This document shows positions 17,481 through 26,833 of a DNA stretch of 64,000 nt, one piece after another (the stretch's first letter is position 1; the number at the start of each line of letters is the position of its first letter). The position numbers and the translations under genes were made by a program. This stretch comes from Pseudomonas viridiflava (GTDB lineage: Bacteria; Pseudomonadota; Gammaproteobacteria; Pseudomonadales; Pseudomonadaceae): positions 1-64,000 of the forward strand of contig NZ_UUOC01000024.1 of NCBI RefSeq assembly GCF_900590755.1. Reading direction: 5' to 3'. The notes beneath the pieces were generated by a model. The model had not been told where the DNA came from. It did not search any database and saw only the letters and a program-made list of their open reading frames with translations.

Positions 17481-18473
17481 ATGCAGGCGCAATTGATCGC
17501 GCTCGATTGGGGGACGACCTCTCTTCGAGCTTATCGACTCGGCGAACACGGCCGAGTCCTGGAACAACGCTCCTTGAGCGCGGGCATCATGCAACTGCCC
17601 ACCACGCCCAGAACGATTTCCGGCGAGTTATGCTGCGACGGTTTTGAACTGGCCTTTGACGAGGCCTGTGGCGACTGGCTCGACGCTCAGCCAGATTTGC
17701 CGGTGATTGCCTGCGGCATGGTCGGCAGCGCCCAGGGCTGGCGCGAAGCCGCTTATCTCGAAACGCCTGCCAGCGTGGTCGGGCTCGGCGCAGCATTGCA
17801 ACGCGTGCGCAGCCAGCGCGGTGTCGACGTCCACATCATCCCCGGTGTACTCCAGCGTTCAGCGCTGCCCAATGTCATGCGCGGCGAAGAAACCCAGGTA
17901 TTGGGCGTGCTCGCCGGTCTGCCCGCTGCCCAAGCGATCAAGTCAGTGCTGATCGGCTTGCCTGGCAGCCACTCGAAATGGGTTCAGGCTGCTGATGGCT
18001 GCATCGTCCATTTCGATACTTTCATGACCGGCGAAGTGTTCGCCGCGCTCAGCAACCACACGATTCTCGGCCGGACCATGGCACGCAGCGAGAGCTTCGA
18101 CGAGGCGGCGTTTGACCGTGGCATCGCGGTGGCCTTGTCTGCTGAAGGCGCAGCAGGGCCGCTCTCGACGATTTTCAGCTGCCGGACCCTGGGCCTCACC
18201 GGTCAATTGGCTGCCAGCGCTCAGCCCGACTACCTGTCCGGGGTGCTGATTGGTCATGAGCTGGCCTCTCTGGCAGCCATGCAGCGTTCCCTTCATTCGC
18301 AACTGCCCGCCGTGATTCTGCTCGGTGGCGAACAGTTGTGTCTGCGTTATGGACGTGGGCTCAAGGCCTGCGGTTTTACTCAGGTGACGGTGGCCGAGCA
18401 GGCGACCGAGCGCGGTCTATGGCAAGTGGCAAGCAATGCCGGCTTGCTCGTATCCACTGGAAAAGAGGTCTGA
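17481..18473 (+). CDS. dgoK: 2-dehydro-3-deoxygalactonokinase
   Basis: Phosphorylates 2-keto-3-deoxygalactonate with ATP, the second step of D-galactonate breakdown. It is 330 aa. The phosphate-1 motif is the N-terminal ALDWGTTSLRAYRL, followed by VIACGMVGSAQGW and LPGSHSKWVQ, all characteristic of DgoK. The ATG is preceded by AGGTGAAGCG. The gene ends one base before the dgoA start, so the two are translationally coupled. It is the first gene of the dgo cluster. Confidence 0.95.
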   Translation: MQAQLIALDWGTTSLRAYRLGEHGRVLEQRSLSAGIMQLPTTPRTISGELCCDGFELAFDEACGDWLDAQPDLPVIACGMVGSAQGWREAAYLETPASVVGLGAALQRVRSQRGVDVHIIPGVLQRSALPNVMRGEETQVLGVLAGLPAAQAIKSVLIGLPGSHSKWVQAADGCIVHFDTFMTGEVFAALSNHTILGRTMARSESFDEAAFDRGIAVALSAEGAAGPLSTIFSCRTLGLTGQLAASAQPDYLSGVLIGHELASLAAMQRSLHSQLPAVILLGGEQLCLRYGRGLKACGFTQVTVAEQATERGLWQVASNAGLLVSTGKEV

Positions 18474-18474
18474 A

Positions 18475-19104
18475 ATGCTCAAGCAAGCGTTGGTCGAAAA
18501 CGGTTTGATCGCCATCCTGCGTGGTTTGCGCCCGGAAGAAGCGCCGGCCATTGGCGACGAGTTGTACAAGGCGGGTTTCAGGGTCATCGAGGTGCCGCTC
18601 AATTCACCACAGCCCTACGACAGCATTCGGCTGCTGCGTCAGAGCCTGCCCGCTGATTGCCTGATCGGCGCGGGTACGGTGCTGACCGCCCAGCAAGTGA
18701 ATCTGGTCAAGGAGGCGGGCGGCCAAGTGATCGTCATGCCCCACAGCGATCCCACTGTGCTGCGCGCTGCCAAAGAGGCGGGCTTGTTCCTGTCACCTGG
18801 CGTCGCGACCCCCACCGAAGCGTTCGCCGCGCTGGCTGAAGGCGCAGACGTGCTCAAGCTGTTCCCGGCCGAGCAAATGAGCCCGGCGGTGGTCAAGGCC
18901 TGGTTGGCGGTGCTGCCCCTTGGCACGGTGCTGATCCCGGTGGGCGGCATTACCCCGGACAACATGAGCGTGTTCCTCGAAGCCGGTGTGAAAGGTTTCG
19001 GCCTGGGCTCGGGGCTATTCAAGCCGGGCATGAGCGCCGCAGACGTGGCCGAGCGCGCCAATGCCTACGTCAGCGCCTGGAAGCAGCTCACCGAGCGTTT
19101 TTAA
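18475..19104 (+). CDS. dgoA: 2-dehydro-3-deoxy-6-phosphogalactonate aldolase
   Basis: Class I aldolase splitting KDPGal into pyruvate and glyceraldehyde 3-phosphate. It is 209 aa. GLIAILRGL at residues 10-18 and the catalytic Glu39 in RVIEVPL are visible, and the Schiff-base lysine is K128 in DVLKLFPAEQ. GIGAGTVL-type and VGGITPDN phosphate loops are also present. The frame opens earlier at 18436, but the ATG at 18475 follows AGAGGT and abuts the dgoK stop, so I use it. Confidence 0.95.
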   Translation: MLKQALVENGLIAILRGLRPEEAPAIGDELYKAGFRVIEVPLNSPQPYDSIRLLRQSLPADCLIGAGTVLTAQQVNLVKEAGGQVIVMPHSDPTVLRAAKEAGLFLSPGVATPTEAFAALAEGADVLKLFPAEQMSPAVVKAWLAVLPLGTVLIPVGGITPDNMSVFLEAGVKGFGLGSGLFKPGMSAADVAERANAYVSAWKQLTERF

Positions 19105-19165
19105 GACAGTTTGTTCGAGATAACAGAGCGCCCAAGGCGCCACTTCTAACAAGAGAATCGCACAC

Positions 19166-20314
19166 ATGAAAATCACCAAACTCACTACATTTATCGTTCC
19201 GCCACGCTGGTGCTTCCTCAAGGTCGAAACCGATCAGGGCATCACCGGCTGGGGCGAGCCCGTAGTCGAAGGCCGTGCGCACACGGTTGCCGCTGCGGTG
19301 GAAGAGTTGTCTGATTACCTGATCGGCAAAGACCCGCGCAACATCGAAGACATCTGGACCGTGCTGTACCGTGGCGGCTTCTATCGCGGCGGCGCGGTGC
19401 ACATGAGCGCCCTGGCCGGGATCGATCAGGCGCTGTGGGACATCAAGGGCAAGCACCTTGGCGTCTCGGTCAGCGACCTGCTGGGCGGGCAAGTGCGGGA
19501 CAAGATTCGTGTGTATTCCTGGATTGGCGGCGACCGCCCGGCTGACACGGCCCGCGCTGCAAAAGAGGCGGTTGAGCGGGGCTTCACGGCGGTCAAAATG
19601 AACGGCACCGAAGAGCTGCAATTTCTCGACACCTTCGACAAGGTCGATCTGGCCCTGGCCAACGTCGCCGCCGTGCGCGATGCGGTGGGCCCGAACGTCG
19701 GCATCGGCGTCGACTTCCATGGCCGGGTGCACAAGCCCATGGCGAAGGTGCTGATGAAAGAGCTGGACCCGTTCAAGCTGATGTTCATCGAAGAGCCGGT
19801 GCTCAGCGAGAACTACGAAGCGCTCAAAGAGCTGGCGCCGCTGACCAGCACGCCGATTGCCCTGGGCGAGCGCTTGTTCTCACGCTGGGATTTCAAGCGA
19901 GTGCTCAGTGAGGGCTATGTCGACATCATTCAGCCCGATGCCTCACACGCGGGCGGGATCACCGAAACCCGCAAGATCGCCAACATGGCCGAAGCCTATG
20001 ACGTGGCGCTGGCGCTGCATTGCCCGCTGGGGCCGATTGCACTGGCGGCGTGCCTGCAGCTGGATGCGGTCTGCTACAACGCGTTCATTCAGGAGCAGAG
20101 CCTGGGCATCCACTACAACGAAAGCAACGACCTGCTGGATTACATCAAGAATCCCGAGGTCTTCGACTACGACAAAGGCATGGTGAAAATCCCCAACGGC
20201 CCGGGGCTGGGCATCGAGATCAACGAGGAATACGTCAAGGAACGCGCCGCTATCGGCCACCGCTGGCGCAACCCGATCTGGCGTCATGCTGATGGCAGTT
20301 TTGCGGAGTGGTAA
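19166..20314 (+). CDS. dgoD: D-galactonate dehydratase
   Basis: Enolase-superfamily enzyme converting D-galactonate to 2-keto-3-deoxygalactonate. It is 382 aa, matching E. coli DgoD. The metal ligands Asp, Glu and Glu are visible in [16 protein letters not shown] and LGERLFSRW, and the acid-base His residues in GVDFHG and [11 protein letters not shown]. It follows dgoA by 61 nt. A REP element separates it from dgoT. Confidence 0.95.
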   Translation: MKITKLTTFIVPPRWCFLKVETDQGITGWGEPVVEGRAHTVAAAVEELSDYLIGKDPRNIEDIWTVLYRGGFYRGGAVHMSALAGIDQALWDIKGKHLGVSVSDLLGGQVRDKIRVYSWIGGDRPADTARAAKEAVERGFTAVKMNGTEELQFLDTFDKVDLALANVAAVRDAVGPNVGIGVDFHGRVHKPMAKVLMKELDPFKLMFIEEPVLSENYEALKELAPLTSTPIALGERLFSRWDFKRVLSEGYVDIIQPDASHAGGITETRKIANMAEAYDVALALHCPLGPIALAACLQLDAVCYNAFIQEQSLGIHYNESNDLLDYIKNPEVFDYDKGMVKIPNGPGLGIEINEEYVKERAAIGHRWRNPIWRHADGSFAEW

Positions 20315-20323
20315 CTGCTCGAT

Positions 20324-20402
20324 CTCTGTAGGAGCTGCCGAAGGCTGCGAATGCGGTGTGTCAGATAAATCGCTTTCGCAGCCTGCGGCAGCTCCTACAG
20401 AG
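20324..20402. repeat. REP-like palindrome, type A, between dgoD and dgoT
   Basis: Arms begin CTCTGTAGGAGCTGCCGAAG and end with the complement CTCCTACAGAG. As an mRNA hairpin it could uncouple the amounts of enzyme and transporter transcript. Confidence 0.9.
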
Positions 20403-20452
20403 GCTGCATTCCAATGACTCGACCTCAATAAACATAAAAAGAGGCACCCTTC

Positions 20453-21763
20453 ATGCAAACCCGTACCCTCGAAGCGGCGGCGTCTTTGGTGACGCCGACG
20501 CGCAAGCGTTTTTTCATCATGGTTTTGCTGTTCATCACCGTGGTGATCAACTATCTGGACCGCAGCAACCTGTCGATTGCCGCCCCGGCACTTACCACTG
20601 AACTGGGCATCGACCCGATTCATGTCGGGCTGATTTTCTCGGCATTCGGCTGGACCTACGCCGCCATGCAATTGCCCGGCGGCTGGCTGGTGGATCGGGT
20701 GCCGCCGCGCATCCTCTACACCGCCGCATTGCTGCTCTGGTCCATCGCGACCATCATGCTCGGCTTCGCTGCCAGCTTCATCGCGCTGTTCGTACTGCGT
20801 ATGGCAGTGGGCGCGCTTGAAGCCCCGGCGTATCCCATCAATAGCCGCGTGGTGACGACGTGGTTCCCCGAGCGCGAGCGGGCGACGGCGATTGGCTTCT
20901 ACACCTCAGGGCAATTCGTGGGGCTGGCGTTTCTGACCCCGGTGCTGGCTTGGCTACAGGCCCAGTATGGGTGGCACATGGTGTTCGTCAGCACCGGTGC
21001 AGTGGGCGTGATCTGGGCGGTCATCTGGTACATGGTCTATCGCGAGCCCCGTGATTTCAAAGGTGTCAACGAAGCTGAAATCCAGTTGATCCGCGACGGT
21101 GGCGGGCTGGTGGACATTCAGACGGATGTCGCCAAGGATAAACGCGGTTTCAGCTGGCTGGATCTGGGCATCGTGCTCAGCAAGCGCAAACTGTGGGGTA
21201 TTTATCTGGGGCAGTTCTGCCTGAACTCGACCCTGTGGTTCTTCCTGACCTGGTTCCCGACTTATCTGGTGAAATATCGCGGTATGGATTTCATCAAGTC
21301 AGGTTTGCTGGCGTCACTGCCGTTTCTCGCTGCCTTCGTCGGGGTGCTGTGTTCCGGTTTCTTCTCAGACTGGCTGATCCGTCGCGGTCACACCGTGGGC
21401 TTTGCCCGCAAGTTGCCGATCATTGCTGGCTTGCTGATCTCGACTTCGATCATTGGCGCGAACTTCGTCGACTCGACACCGCTGGTGATCGCGTTCCTGG
21501 CACTGGCGTTCTTCGGTAACGGTCTGGCCTCGATCACCTGGTCGCTGGTTTCGACCCTTGCTCCGGCGCGTCTACTGGGGCTGACGGGCGGCACCTTCAA
21601 TTTCATTGGCAACCTGTCGGCGATTGCCACGCCCATCGTGATTGGCTTCCTGGCGACCGGGGACTCCTTCGCGCCCGCCATCACTTACATCGCCGTTCTG
21701 GCGCTGATCGGTGCGCTGTCCTACATCCTGCTAGTGGGCAAGGTCGAGCGTATCGAACTGTAG
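20453..21763 (+). CDS. dgoT: MFS transporter, probable D-galactonate uptake
   Basis: A 436-aa inner-membrane transporter of the anion:cation symporter branch of the major facilitator superfamily. About twelve hydrophobic segments are present. NYLDRSNLSIAAPAL after the first helix is the family signature, with the loop motif WLVDRVPPRILY and the TM4-5 region RMAVGALEAPAYPINSRVV. The specificity is inferred from its place after dgoKAD. A terminator hairpin follows its stop. Confidence 0.9.
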   Translation: MQTRTLEAAASLVTPTRKRFFIMVLLFITVVINYLDRSNLSIAAPALTTELGIDPIHVGLIFSAFGWTYAAMQLPGGWLVDRVPPRILYTAALLLWSIATIMLGFAASFIALFVLRMAVGALEAPAYPINSRVVTTWFPERERATAIGFYTSGQFVGLAFLTPVLAWLQAQYGWHMVFVSTGAVGVIWAVIWYMVYREPRDFKGVNEAEIQLIRDGGGLVDIQTDVAKDKRGFSWLDLGIVLSKRKLWGIYLGQFCLNSTLWFFLTWFPTYLVKYRGMDFIKSGLLASLPFLAAFVGVLCSGFFSDWLIRRGHTVGFARKLPIIAGLLISTSIIGANFVDSTPLVIAFLALAFFGNGLASITWSLVSTLAPARLLGLTGGTFNFIGNLSAIATPIVIGFLATGDSFAPAITYIAVLALIGALSYILLVGKVERIEL

Positions 21764-21781
21764 CGGCTGGCATGCAGACTG

Positions 21782-21810
21782 GCTGGCGGCGATAATGCCG
21801 CCAGCATTTT
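21782..21810 (+). terminator. Terminator after dgoT
   Basis: A 9-bp perfect stem GCTGGCGGC/GCCGCCAGC with loop GATAAT is followed by ATTTT. It lies 18 nt after the dgoT stop and just before the IclR gene, so the regulator may have its own promoter or depend on readthrough. Confidence 0.75.
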
Positions 21811-21827
21811 GATTGATAAGGCCTGAT

Positions 21828-22634
21828 ATGTCGCAAGCTCCCGATACACCAGGCAGTGCTTCCAAAGAGGCTGCACCCACTGGCACCCAGACGCTTTTAC
21901 GCGGCATTGGCGTGGTTCAGGCCGTGGCAAACGGAGCCCGTGATCTCAAGGAAATCGCTCTGCGCATCGGCACCACGCGTAGTACCACCCATCGTTTGGT
22001 CAGCTGTCTGGTGGATGAACGCTATCTGCGGGTGTTGCCGCAAGTGGGCTATCTGCTGGGGCCAAAACTGATCGAGCTGGGGTTTCAGGCGCGGGAAGAA
22101 GTGCCGCTGGCGATGCTGGCTCGGCCCTATCTGGATGAGTTGTCGCAGTTGACCGGGGATACGGTGCATCTGGCGATTCGCGATGGCGATGAAGTCCTCT
22201 ACCTGCACAAGAATCCGGGCCGCAACGGGCCGGAGATGCGCTCTCGTGTGGGCCATCGCATGCCCTTGGCGCGCACTGGAATTGGCAAGGCGCTGCTGTT
22301 GGACAGTCCGGAAAGAGAGTGGCAGCGGTTGTATGACATTAGCCTGCCGCAAGCGACGCCTAACCCGCTATGGCCTGCGCATCAGGAGCAATCCTGGGAG
22401 CAGGTCTGTCAGCGCATGCACGAATATGTTCAGGGTGGGTATGCGTTCGATCTGGAAGACAACGAACCGTCGATCCGCTGCGTCGCGGCGCCGATTCGGG
22501 ACGCCAGCAAGCAAATCATTGCCGGTATCAGCATCGCCAGTACCGTGCCTTACATGCCGCTGGAAAAGATGGCCGAGCTGGTGCCGTTGATCAAGCAGAC
22601 GGCGGCGCGGTTGTCAGCCGAATTGGGGGGATGA
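21828..22634 (+). CDS. IclR family regulator, probable controller of the dgo cluster
   Basis: Of 268 aa. The N-terminal winged helix (about residues 22-80) contains RDLKEIALRIGTTRSTTHRLVSCLVDER, and the C-terminal IclR effector domain contains GHRMPLARTGIGKALL and YAFDLEDNEPSIRCVAAPIRD. The ATG at 21828 has AAGG upstream and is preferred to a TTG at 21813. E. coli controls its dgo genes with a GntR protein, so this is a different regulator in the same role. The role is inferred from position. Confidence 0.9.
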   Translation: MSQAPDTPGSASKEAAPTGTQTLLRGIGVVQAVANGARDLKEIALRIGTTRSTTHRLVSCLVDERYLRVLPQVGYLLGPKLIELGFQAREEVPLAMLARPYLDELSQLTGDTVHLAIRDGDEVLYLHKNPGRNGPEMRSRVGHRMPLARTGIGKALLLDSPEREWQRLYDISLPQATPNPLWPAHQEQSWEQVCQRMHEYVQGGYAFDLEDNEPSIRCVAAPIRDASKQIIAGISIASTVPYMPLEKMAELVPLIKQTAARLSAELGG

Positions 22635-22643
22635 TCCCGAAAT

Positions 22644-22718
22644 CTGTAGAAGCTGCCGAAGGCTGCGAAAGCGGTGTGTCAGACAAACACCATTCGCAGC
22701 CTGCGGCAGCTCCTACAG
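22644..22718. repeat. REP-like palindrome, type A
   Basis: Arms begin CTGTAGAAGCTGCCGAAG (one base off consensus) and end CTCCTACAG. It lies between the convergent IclR and alcohol dehydrogenase genes. Confidence 0.88.
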
Positions 22719-22730
22719 GGGGCAACTGTA

Positions 22731-23783
22731 TTACGCCTTCAACGTCGCCATATCGATCACGAAGCGATATTTCACATCGCCCTTCACAACACGCTCAAAC
22801 GCTTCATTGATGTTGCGGATGTCGAGCATTTCGATGTCGCAGGTGATGCCGTGTTCGGCACAGAAATCCAGTACTTCCTGGGTTTCCGCCATGCCACCGA
22901 TCATCGAACCGGCCAGTACCTTGCGGGTCATGACCAGATTTACAGCGTTCACTGGCGGGTCGATCGGCTCGATTAGACCTACCAGGATATGCACGCCATC
23001 AAAGCGCAGGGTTTGCAGGTACGGGTTCAGGTCGTGCTGCACCGGAATGGTGTCCAGCAGGAAGTCGAACGTACCGGCAACAGCCTGCATCTGTGCTTCG
23101 TCGGTGGAGATGACCACGTGGTCAGCGCCTTGGCGACGGCCTTCTTCGGCTTTGCTGGCCGAACGAGTGAACAGCGTGACTTCCGCGCCCATGGCTTTGG
23201 CAAACTTGATGCCCATGTGGCCCAGGCCACCCATGCCCAGCACGCCCACTTTATGGCCAGCTTTCACGCCGTAGTGCTTGAGCGGCGAGTAGGTGGTGAT
23301 GCCCGCGCAAAGGATTGGCGCAGCGCTGGCCAGGTCGAGTTTTTCCGGGATGCTCACCACGAAGCGCTCGCTAACCACGATGCTGTCGGAATAACCGCCC
23401 ATGGTCAGGCTACCGTCGATGCGGTCGTGACCGGCATAGGTCGGGGTCATGCCGTTCTGGCAGTAGTTTTCCAGATCGGCTTTACAGGCATCACAGGTGC
23501 GGCACGAATCAACCATGCAGCCCACGCCGACCAGATCGCCGACCTTGTATTTGGCAACGTCTGCGCCGACCGCCGTCACTTTGCCGACGATTTCATGGCC
23601 GGGCATCAACGGGTAGGACGCAAAGCCCCACTCGTCACGCGCCTGGTGAATGTCGGAGTGGCAGACGCCGCAGAACATGATTTCAATGGCCACGTCATCC
23701 GGGCGCGGGTCACGGCGCTCGAACTTCAATGGGGCGAGGGGGGCGGTCGATGATTGAGCCGCGTAACCGATAGCTGTGTACAT
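22731..23783 (-). CDS. Zinc-dependent NAD(P) alcohol dehydrogenase / aldehyde reductase
   Basis: A 350-aa medium-chain dehydrogenase of the cinnamyl-alcohol-dehydrogenase/YahK branch. The catalytic zinc site is CGVCHSDIH near residue 40 and GHEIVGKV near 65. The structural zinc site is the four-Cys loop CRTCDACKADLENYC near 95-110, and the nucleotide fold is GVLGMGGLGHMGIKFA near 180. The frame opens further upstream, but the ATG at 23783 has GAGGTAA correctly placed. It is divergent from an AraC-type gene, its likely regulator. Such enzymes mostly reduce aldehydes; the real substrate is unknown. Confidence 0.92.
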   Translation of the reverse strand: MYTAIGYAAQSSTAPLAPLKFERRDPRPDDVAIEIMFCGVCHSDIHQARDEWGFASYPLMPGHEIVGKVTAVGADVAKYKVGDLVGVGCMVDSCRTCDACKADLENYCQNGMTPTYAGHDRIDGSLTMGGYSDSIVVSERFVVSIPEKLDLASAAPILCAGITTYSPLKHYGVKAGHKVGVLGMGGLGHMGIKFAKAMGAEVTLFTRSASKAEEGRRQGADHVVISTDEAQMQAVAGTFDFLLDTIPVQHDLNPYLQTLRFDGVHILVGLIEPIDPPVNAVNLVMTRKVLAGSMIGGMAETQEVLDFCAEHGITCDIEMLDIRNINEAFERVVKGDVKYRFVIDMATLKA

Positions 23784-23962
23784 GGAGTTACCTCGCGAGA
23801 GAGTGCAAAAGTGAGGCGAACCATTCTCCGGGAGTCGCTGACTCAAGGCTATGAACATTCCTCCGCGAGTCATGCCTAATCCTCCGGCTATGAAAAGACC
23901 AATATTGCTCTATCGCGCATATCTGCGATGATGCCGCTGTCTAATCCTCCGTTCGGTGCCTC

Positions 23963-24868
23963 ATGTCGTTACCTCACCACTCCGATGCCAATGCCACGCT
24001 GGTTGCGCTGATCAAGCCGTTGGCGACTCGTCCAGGTTTTGTGCCGACGCTGTTGCCTGAGGTCAATGTGGTGTCGCTCTCGACTTACGTGGCGAGCAGC
24101 CCGCAAATTTACGAGCCAAGCCTGATGATCATTGCTCAGGGCGGCAAACTGGCGAGCCTCGGCGCGCGAACCCTGGACTACGGCGCCGGGCATTATCTGG
24201 TGCAGGCGCTTTCCGTGCCCTTCATGTGTGAAACCTTCGCCACGCCACAGGCGCCGTTATTTGGCGTGTCGGTGGCGATTGATCGGGTGATGCTGGGGGA
24301 GTTGGTGCAGACCATGGGGCCGATGCCCGATCAGGTTGTCGAAGCGCAAACGCCTGAGTCAATGACCTCGGTGGTGCTGGACGCGTCAATGCGTGAAGCG
24401 GTGGAGCGCTTGTTGCGCTGCCTGCATGATCCTCTGGATTGCCAGGTCATGGGCCAGTCACGGTTACGCGAAGTATTGTATGCGGCGTTGCGCGGGCCAC
24501 AGGCGGGCGTTTTGCGGGCGTTAGTGGCTCAGCAAAGCAATTTCTCGCGCATAGCCGCTTCACTGGCTTACTTGCACAGTCATTACGCCGAGCCGTTGAA
24601 TGTCGAGACCCTGGCACGCCAGGCGAACATGAGCGCTTCGACCTTCCATGAGCATTTCAAGCGCAGCACGTTGTTGTCGCCGGTGCAGTATCTGAAGCGT
24701 TTGCGCCTGCTCAAGGCGCAGCAGATGCTGATCGCCCAGGGCATGGGCGTGGCGCAGGTCGCGCATTGTGTCGGCTATCAAAGCACGTCGCAGTTCAGTC
24801 GTGAGTACAAGCGCTACTTCGACCGAAACCCGGGGGAAGAGGGCATGCAGCTGCGGATTCCTGCGTGA
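23963..24868 (+). CDS. AraC family regulator (AraC_N type)
   Basis: A 301-aa regulator with an N-terminal AraC_N ligand domain (about residues 25-180: SLMIIAQGGKLASLG and YGAGHYLVQALSVPF) and two C-terminal helix-turn-helix motifs (ARQANMSASTFHEHFKR and AHCVGYQSTSQFSREYKR). The divergent arrangement over 180 bp with the alcohol dehydrogenase gene suggests it activates that gene in response to an aldehyde or alcohol. That is inference. Confidence 0.92.
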   Translation: MSLPHHSDANATLVALIKPLATRPGFVPTLLPEVNVVSLSTYVASSPQIYEPSLMIIAQGGKLASLGARTLDYGAGHYLVQALSVPFMCETFATPQAPLFGVSVAIDRVMLGELVQTMGPMPDQVVEAQTPESMTSVVLDASMREAVERLLRCLHDPLDCQVMGQSRLREVLYAALRGPQAGVLRALVAQQSNFSRIAASLAYLHSHYAEPLNVETLARQANMSASTFHEHFKRSTLLSPVQYLKRLRLLKAQQMLIAQGMGVAQVAHCVGYQSTSQFSREYKRYFDRNPGEEGMQLRIPA

Positions 24869-24880
24869 AGGGGCTGGATC

Positions 24881-24962
24881 CTGTAGGAGTGAGCGATTGG
24901 ACTCTACGGGCGATAAATTATCGTCAGTTCTGACGCTATCGCGAGCAAGCTCACTCCTACAG
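24881..24962. repeat. REP-like palindrome, type C, one arm degraded
   Basis: The right arm (GACGCTATCGCGAGCAAGCTC, ending CTCCTACAG) is standard. The left arm starts CTGTAGGAGTGAGC but then diverges for about 15 bp. A better-kept member of the family is at 60672-60762. It lies between the convergent AraC and ETF-QO genes. Confidence 0.8.
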
Positions 24963-24974
24963 ATGCTCCTGCTA

Positions 24975-26630
24975 TTACATATTTGGGTAAGTCGGCCCGC
25001 CACTGCCTTCCGGAGCCACCCAGGTGATGTTCTGCGAAGGGTCCTTGATGTCGCAGGTCTTGCAGTGCACGCAGTTCTGGGCATTGATCTGGAAACGTTT
25101 CTCGCCGTCTTCCTGAGTCACCACCTCATATACGCCGGCCGGGCAGTAGCGCTGAGCCGGTTCGTCGTACAGCGGCAGGTTGGTGCCGATCGGGATGCTC
25201 GGGTCGGTCAGCTTCAGGTGGCAAGGCTGCTCTTCTTCGTGGTTGGTACCGGAGATGAACACCGAGCTGAGTTTGTCGAAGCTGAGTTTGCCGTCGGGTT
25301 TCGGGTAGTCAATCTTCGTCGAGTCTGCCGCCAGTTTCAGGCAGGCGTAGTCCGGCTTGGTGTCATGCAGCGTGAACGGCAGCTTGCCACCGAAAATATT
25401 CTGGTCAACGAAGTTGAACGCACCGCCCATGATTGCGCCGTACTTGTGCAGCGCAGGGCCGAAGTTGCGACTGGCGAACAGTTCTTCGTACAGCCAGCTG
25501 CCTTTGAACGCTTCCACATAAGTGTGCAACTCGTCGCCGCCTTCGGTGCCAGCGAGCAACGCGCCAGCCACTGCGTCAGCGGCCAGCATGCCGGATTTCA
25601 TCGCGGTGTGGCTGCCCTTGATCTTGGCGAAGTTCAGGGTGCCCAGGTCGCAACCGATCAGTGCGCCGCCGGGGAAGACCATTTTCGGCAGGGAGTTCAG
25701 GCCGCCTTTGCAGATTGCCCGTGCGCCGTAGCTGATGCGCTTGCCGCCCTCCAGGTACTGGGCAACAACCGGGTGATGCTTGTAGCGCTGGAACTCATCG
25801 AATGGCGACAGATACGGGTTGGAGTACGACAGATCAATGATCAGCCCCACCACCACCTGATTGTTTTCCAGGTGATAAAGGAAGGAACCGCCCATGTTGT
25901 CGTCATCCAGCGGCCAGCCAGCGGTGTGCACCACCAGGCCTTGCTCGTGCCTGGCCGGGTCCACTTCCCAGATTTCCTTCAGGCCGATGCCGTAGTGCTG
26001 GGCGTCGGCTTCGGTGTCCAGATTGAAGCGCTTGATCAGTTGTTTGCCGATATGGCCACGGCAGCCTTCGGCGAACAGGGTGTATTTGCCGCGTAATTCC
26101 ATTCCTGGGGTATACAGACCGTCTTTTGGCTGGCCTTCGCGATCAACACCCAGATCACCGGTGACGATGCCGCGCACCACGCCGTTTTCGTCGATCAGCG
26201 CTTCCTGAGCGGCGAAGCCCGGATAAATCTCAACGCCAAGATTTTCGGCCTGCTGGGCGAGCCAACGGCACAGGTTACCCAGGGAGATAATGTAGTTGCC
26301 GTCGTTGTGCATGGTCTTAGGCACGAACATGTCTGGCACTTTTACCGATTTCTCGGAACTGCGCAGTACATAGATGTCGTCGCGCTTGACCGGCGTGTTA
26401 AGCGGCGCGCCGAGGTCTTTCCAGTCCGGGAACAGTTCGTTCAGGGCGCGAGGCTCGAACACTGCGCCTGAAAGGATGTGAGCGCCAACTTCGGAGCCTT
26501 TCTCCACCACGCAGACGCTGATTTCCTGACCGGCGTCAGCAGCCTTTTGTTTAAGGCGGCACGCGGCAGACAGCCCGGCGGGGCCGGCACCGACGATGAC
26601 CACGTCGAATTCCATAAATTCGCGTTCCAC
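24975..26630 (-). CDS. Electron transfer flavoprotein-ubiquinone oxidoreductase
   Basis: Membrane-associated FAD and 4Fe-4S enzyme that passes electrons from ETF to ubiquinone. It is 551 aa. The FAD site is FDVVIVGAGPAGLSAACRL at residues 7-25. The C-terminal ferredoxin-like region has Cys in RYCPAGVYEV and in QNCVHCKTCDIKDP, giving the four cluster ligands. I use the GTG at 26630 because AGGAG stands seven bases upstream; an in-frame ATG at 26615 lacks a good site. It is divergent from etfBA, its electron donor. A sigma-70 promoter with an adjoining PsrA-type operator lies about 100 bp upstream. Confidence 0.96.
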   Translation of the reverse strand: MEREFMEFDVVIVGAGPAGLSAACRLKQKAADAGQEISVCVVEKGSEVGAHILSGAVFEPRALNELFPDWKDLGAPLNTPVKRDDIYVLRSSEKSVKVPDMFVPKTMHNDGNYIISLGNLCRWLAQQAENLGVEIYPGFAAQEALIDENGVVRGIVTGDLGVDREGQPKDGLYTPGMELRGKYTLFAEGCRGHIGKQLIKRFNLDTEADAQHYGIGLKEIWEVDPARHEQGLVVHTAGWPLDDDNMGGSFLYHLENNQVVVGLIIDLSYSNPYLSPFDEFQRYKHHPVVAQYLEGGKRISYGARAICKGGLNSLPKMVFPGGALIGCDLGTLNFAKIKGSHTAMKSGMLAADAVAGALLAGTEGGDELHTYVEAFKGSWLYEELFASRNFGPALHKYGAIMGGAFNFVDQNIFGGKLPFTLHDTKPDYACLKLAADSTKIDYPKPDGKLSFDKLSSVFISGTNHEEEQPCHLKLTDPSIPIGTNLPLYDEPAQRYCPAGVYEVVTQEDGEKRFQINAQNCVHCKTCDIKDPSQNITWVAPEGSGGPTYPNM

Positions 26631-26728
26631 AGGCTATCTCCTACTCAAGGCTCACAGTATTTTTTTATATGCAGCGTACAAACCGACGCGCGGGGCTTTG
26701 ATTGCCCGCGCGCGTTCAAATGGGGCGC

Positions 26729-26757
26729 ATTATATCTACACCACTTGGCAGGTCCAA
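26729..26757 (-). promoter_or_regulatory. Sigma-70 promoter of the ETF-QO gene
   Basis: On the minus strand TTGGAC (26757-26752), a 17-bp spacer, then a perfect TATAAT (26734-26729). It points at the ETF-QO start about 100 bp away. Confidence 0.75.
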
Positions 26758-26759
26758 TA

Positions 26760-26773
26760 CAAACGTTCGTTTG
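26760..26773. promoter_or_regulatory. PsrA-type operator
   Basis: CAAACGTTCGTTTG fits the published PsrA consensus G/C-AAAC-N(2-4)-GTTTG/C exactly. It ends two bases upstream of the -35 box of the ETF-QO promoter. PsrA is a TetR-type repressor of fatty-acid beta-oxidation genes in Pseudomonas that is released by long-chain fatty acids. ETF and ETF-QO carry beta-oxidation electrons, so the regulation makes sense. Confidence 0.7.
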
Positions 26774-26833
26774 AAATGGCCGCAGGCCAGATAAAACATA
26801 GTTGCGCGGCTCATGACTGGCGTTTTTGTCGTA

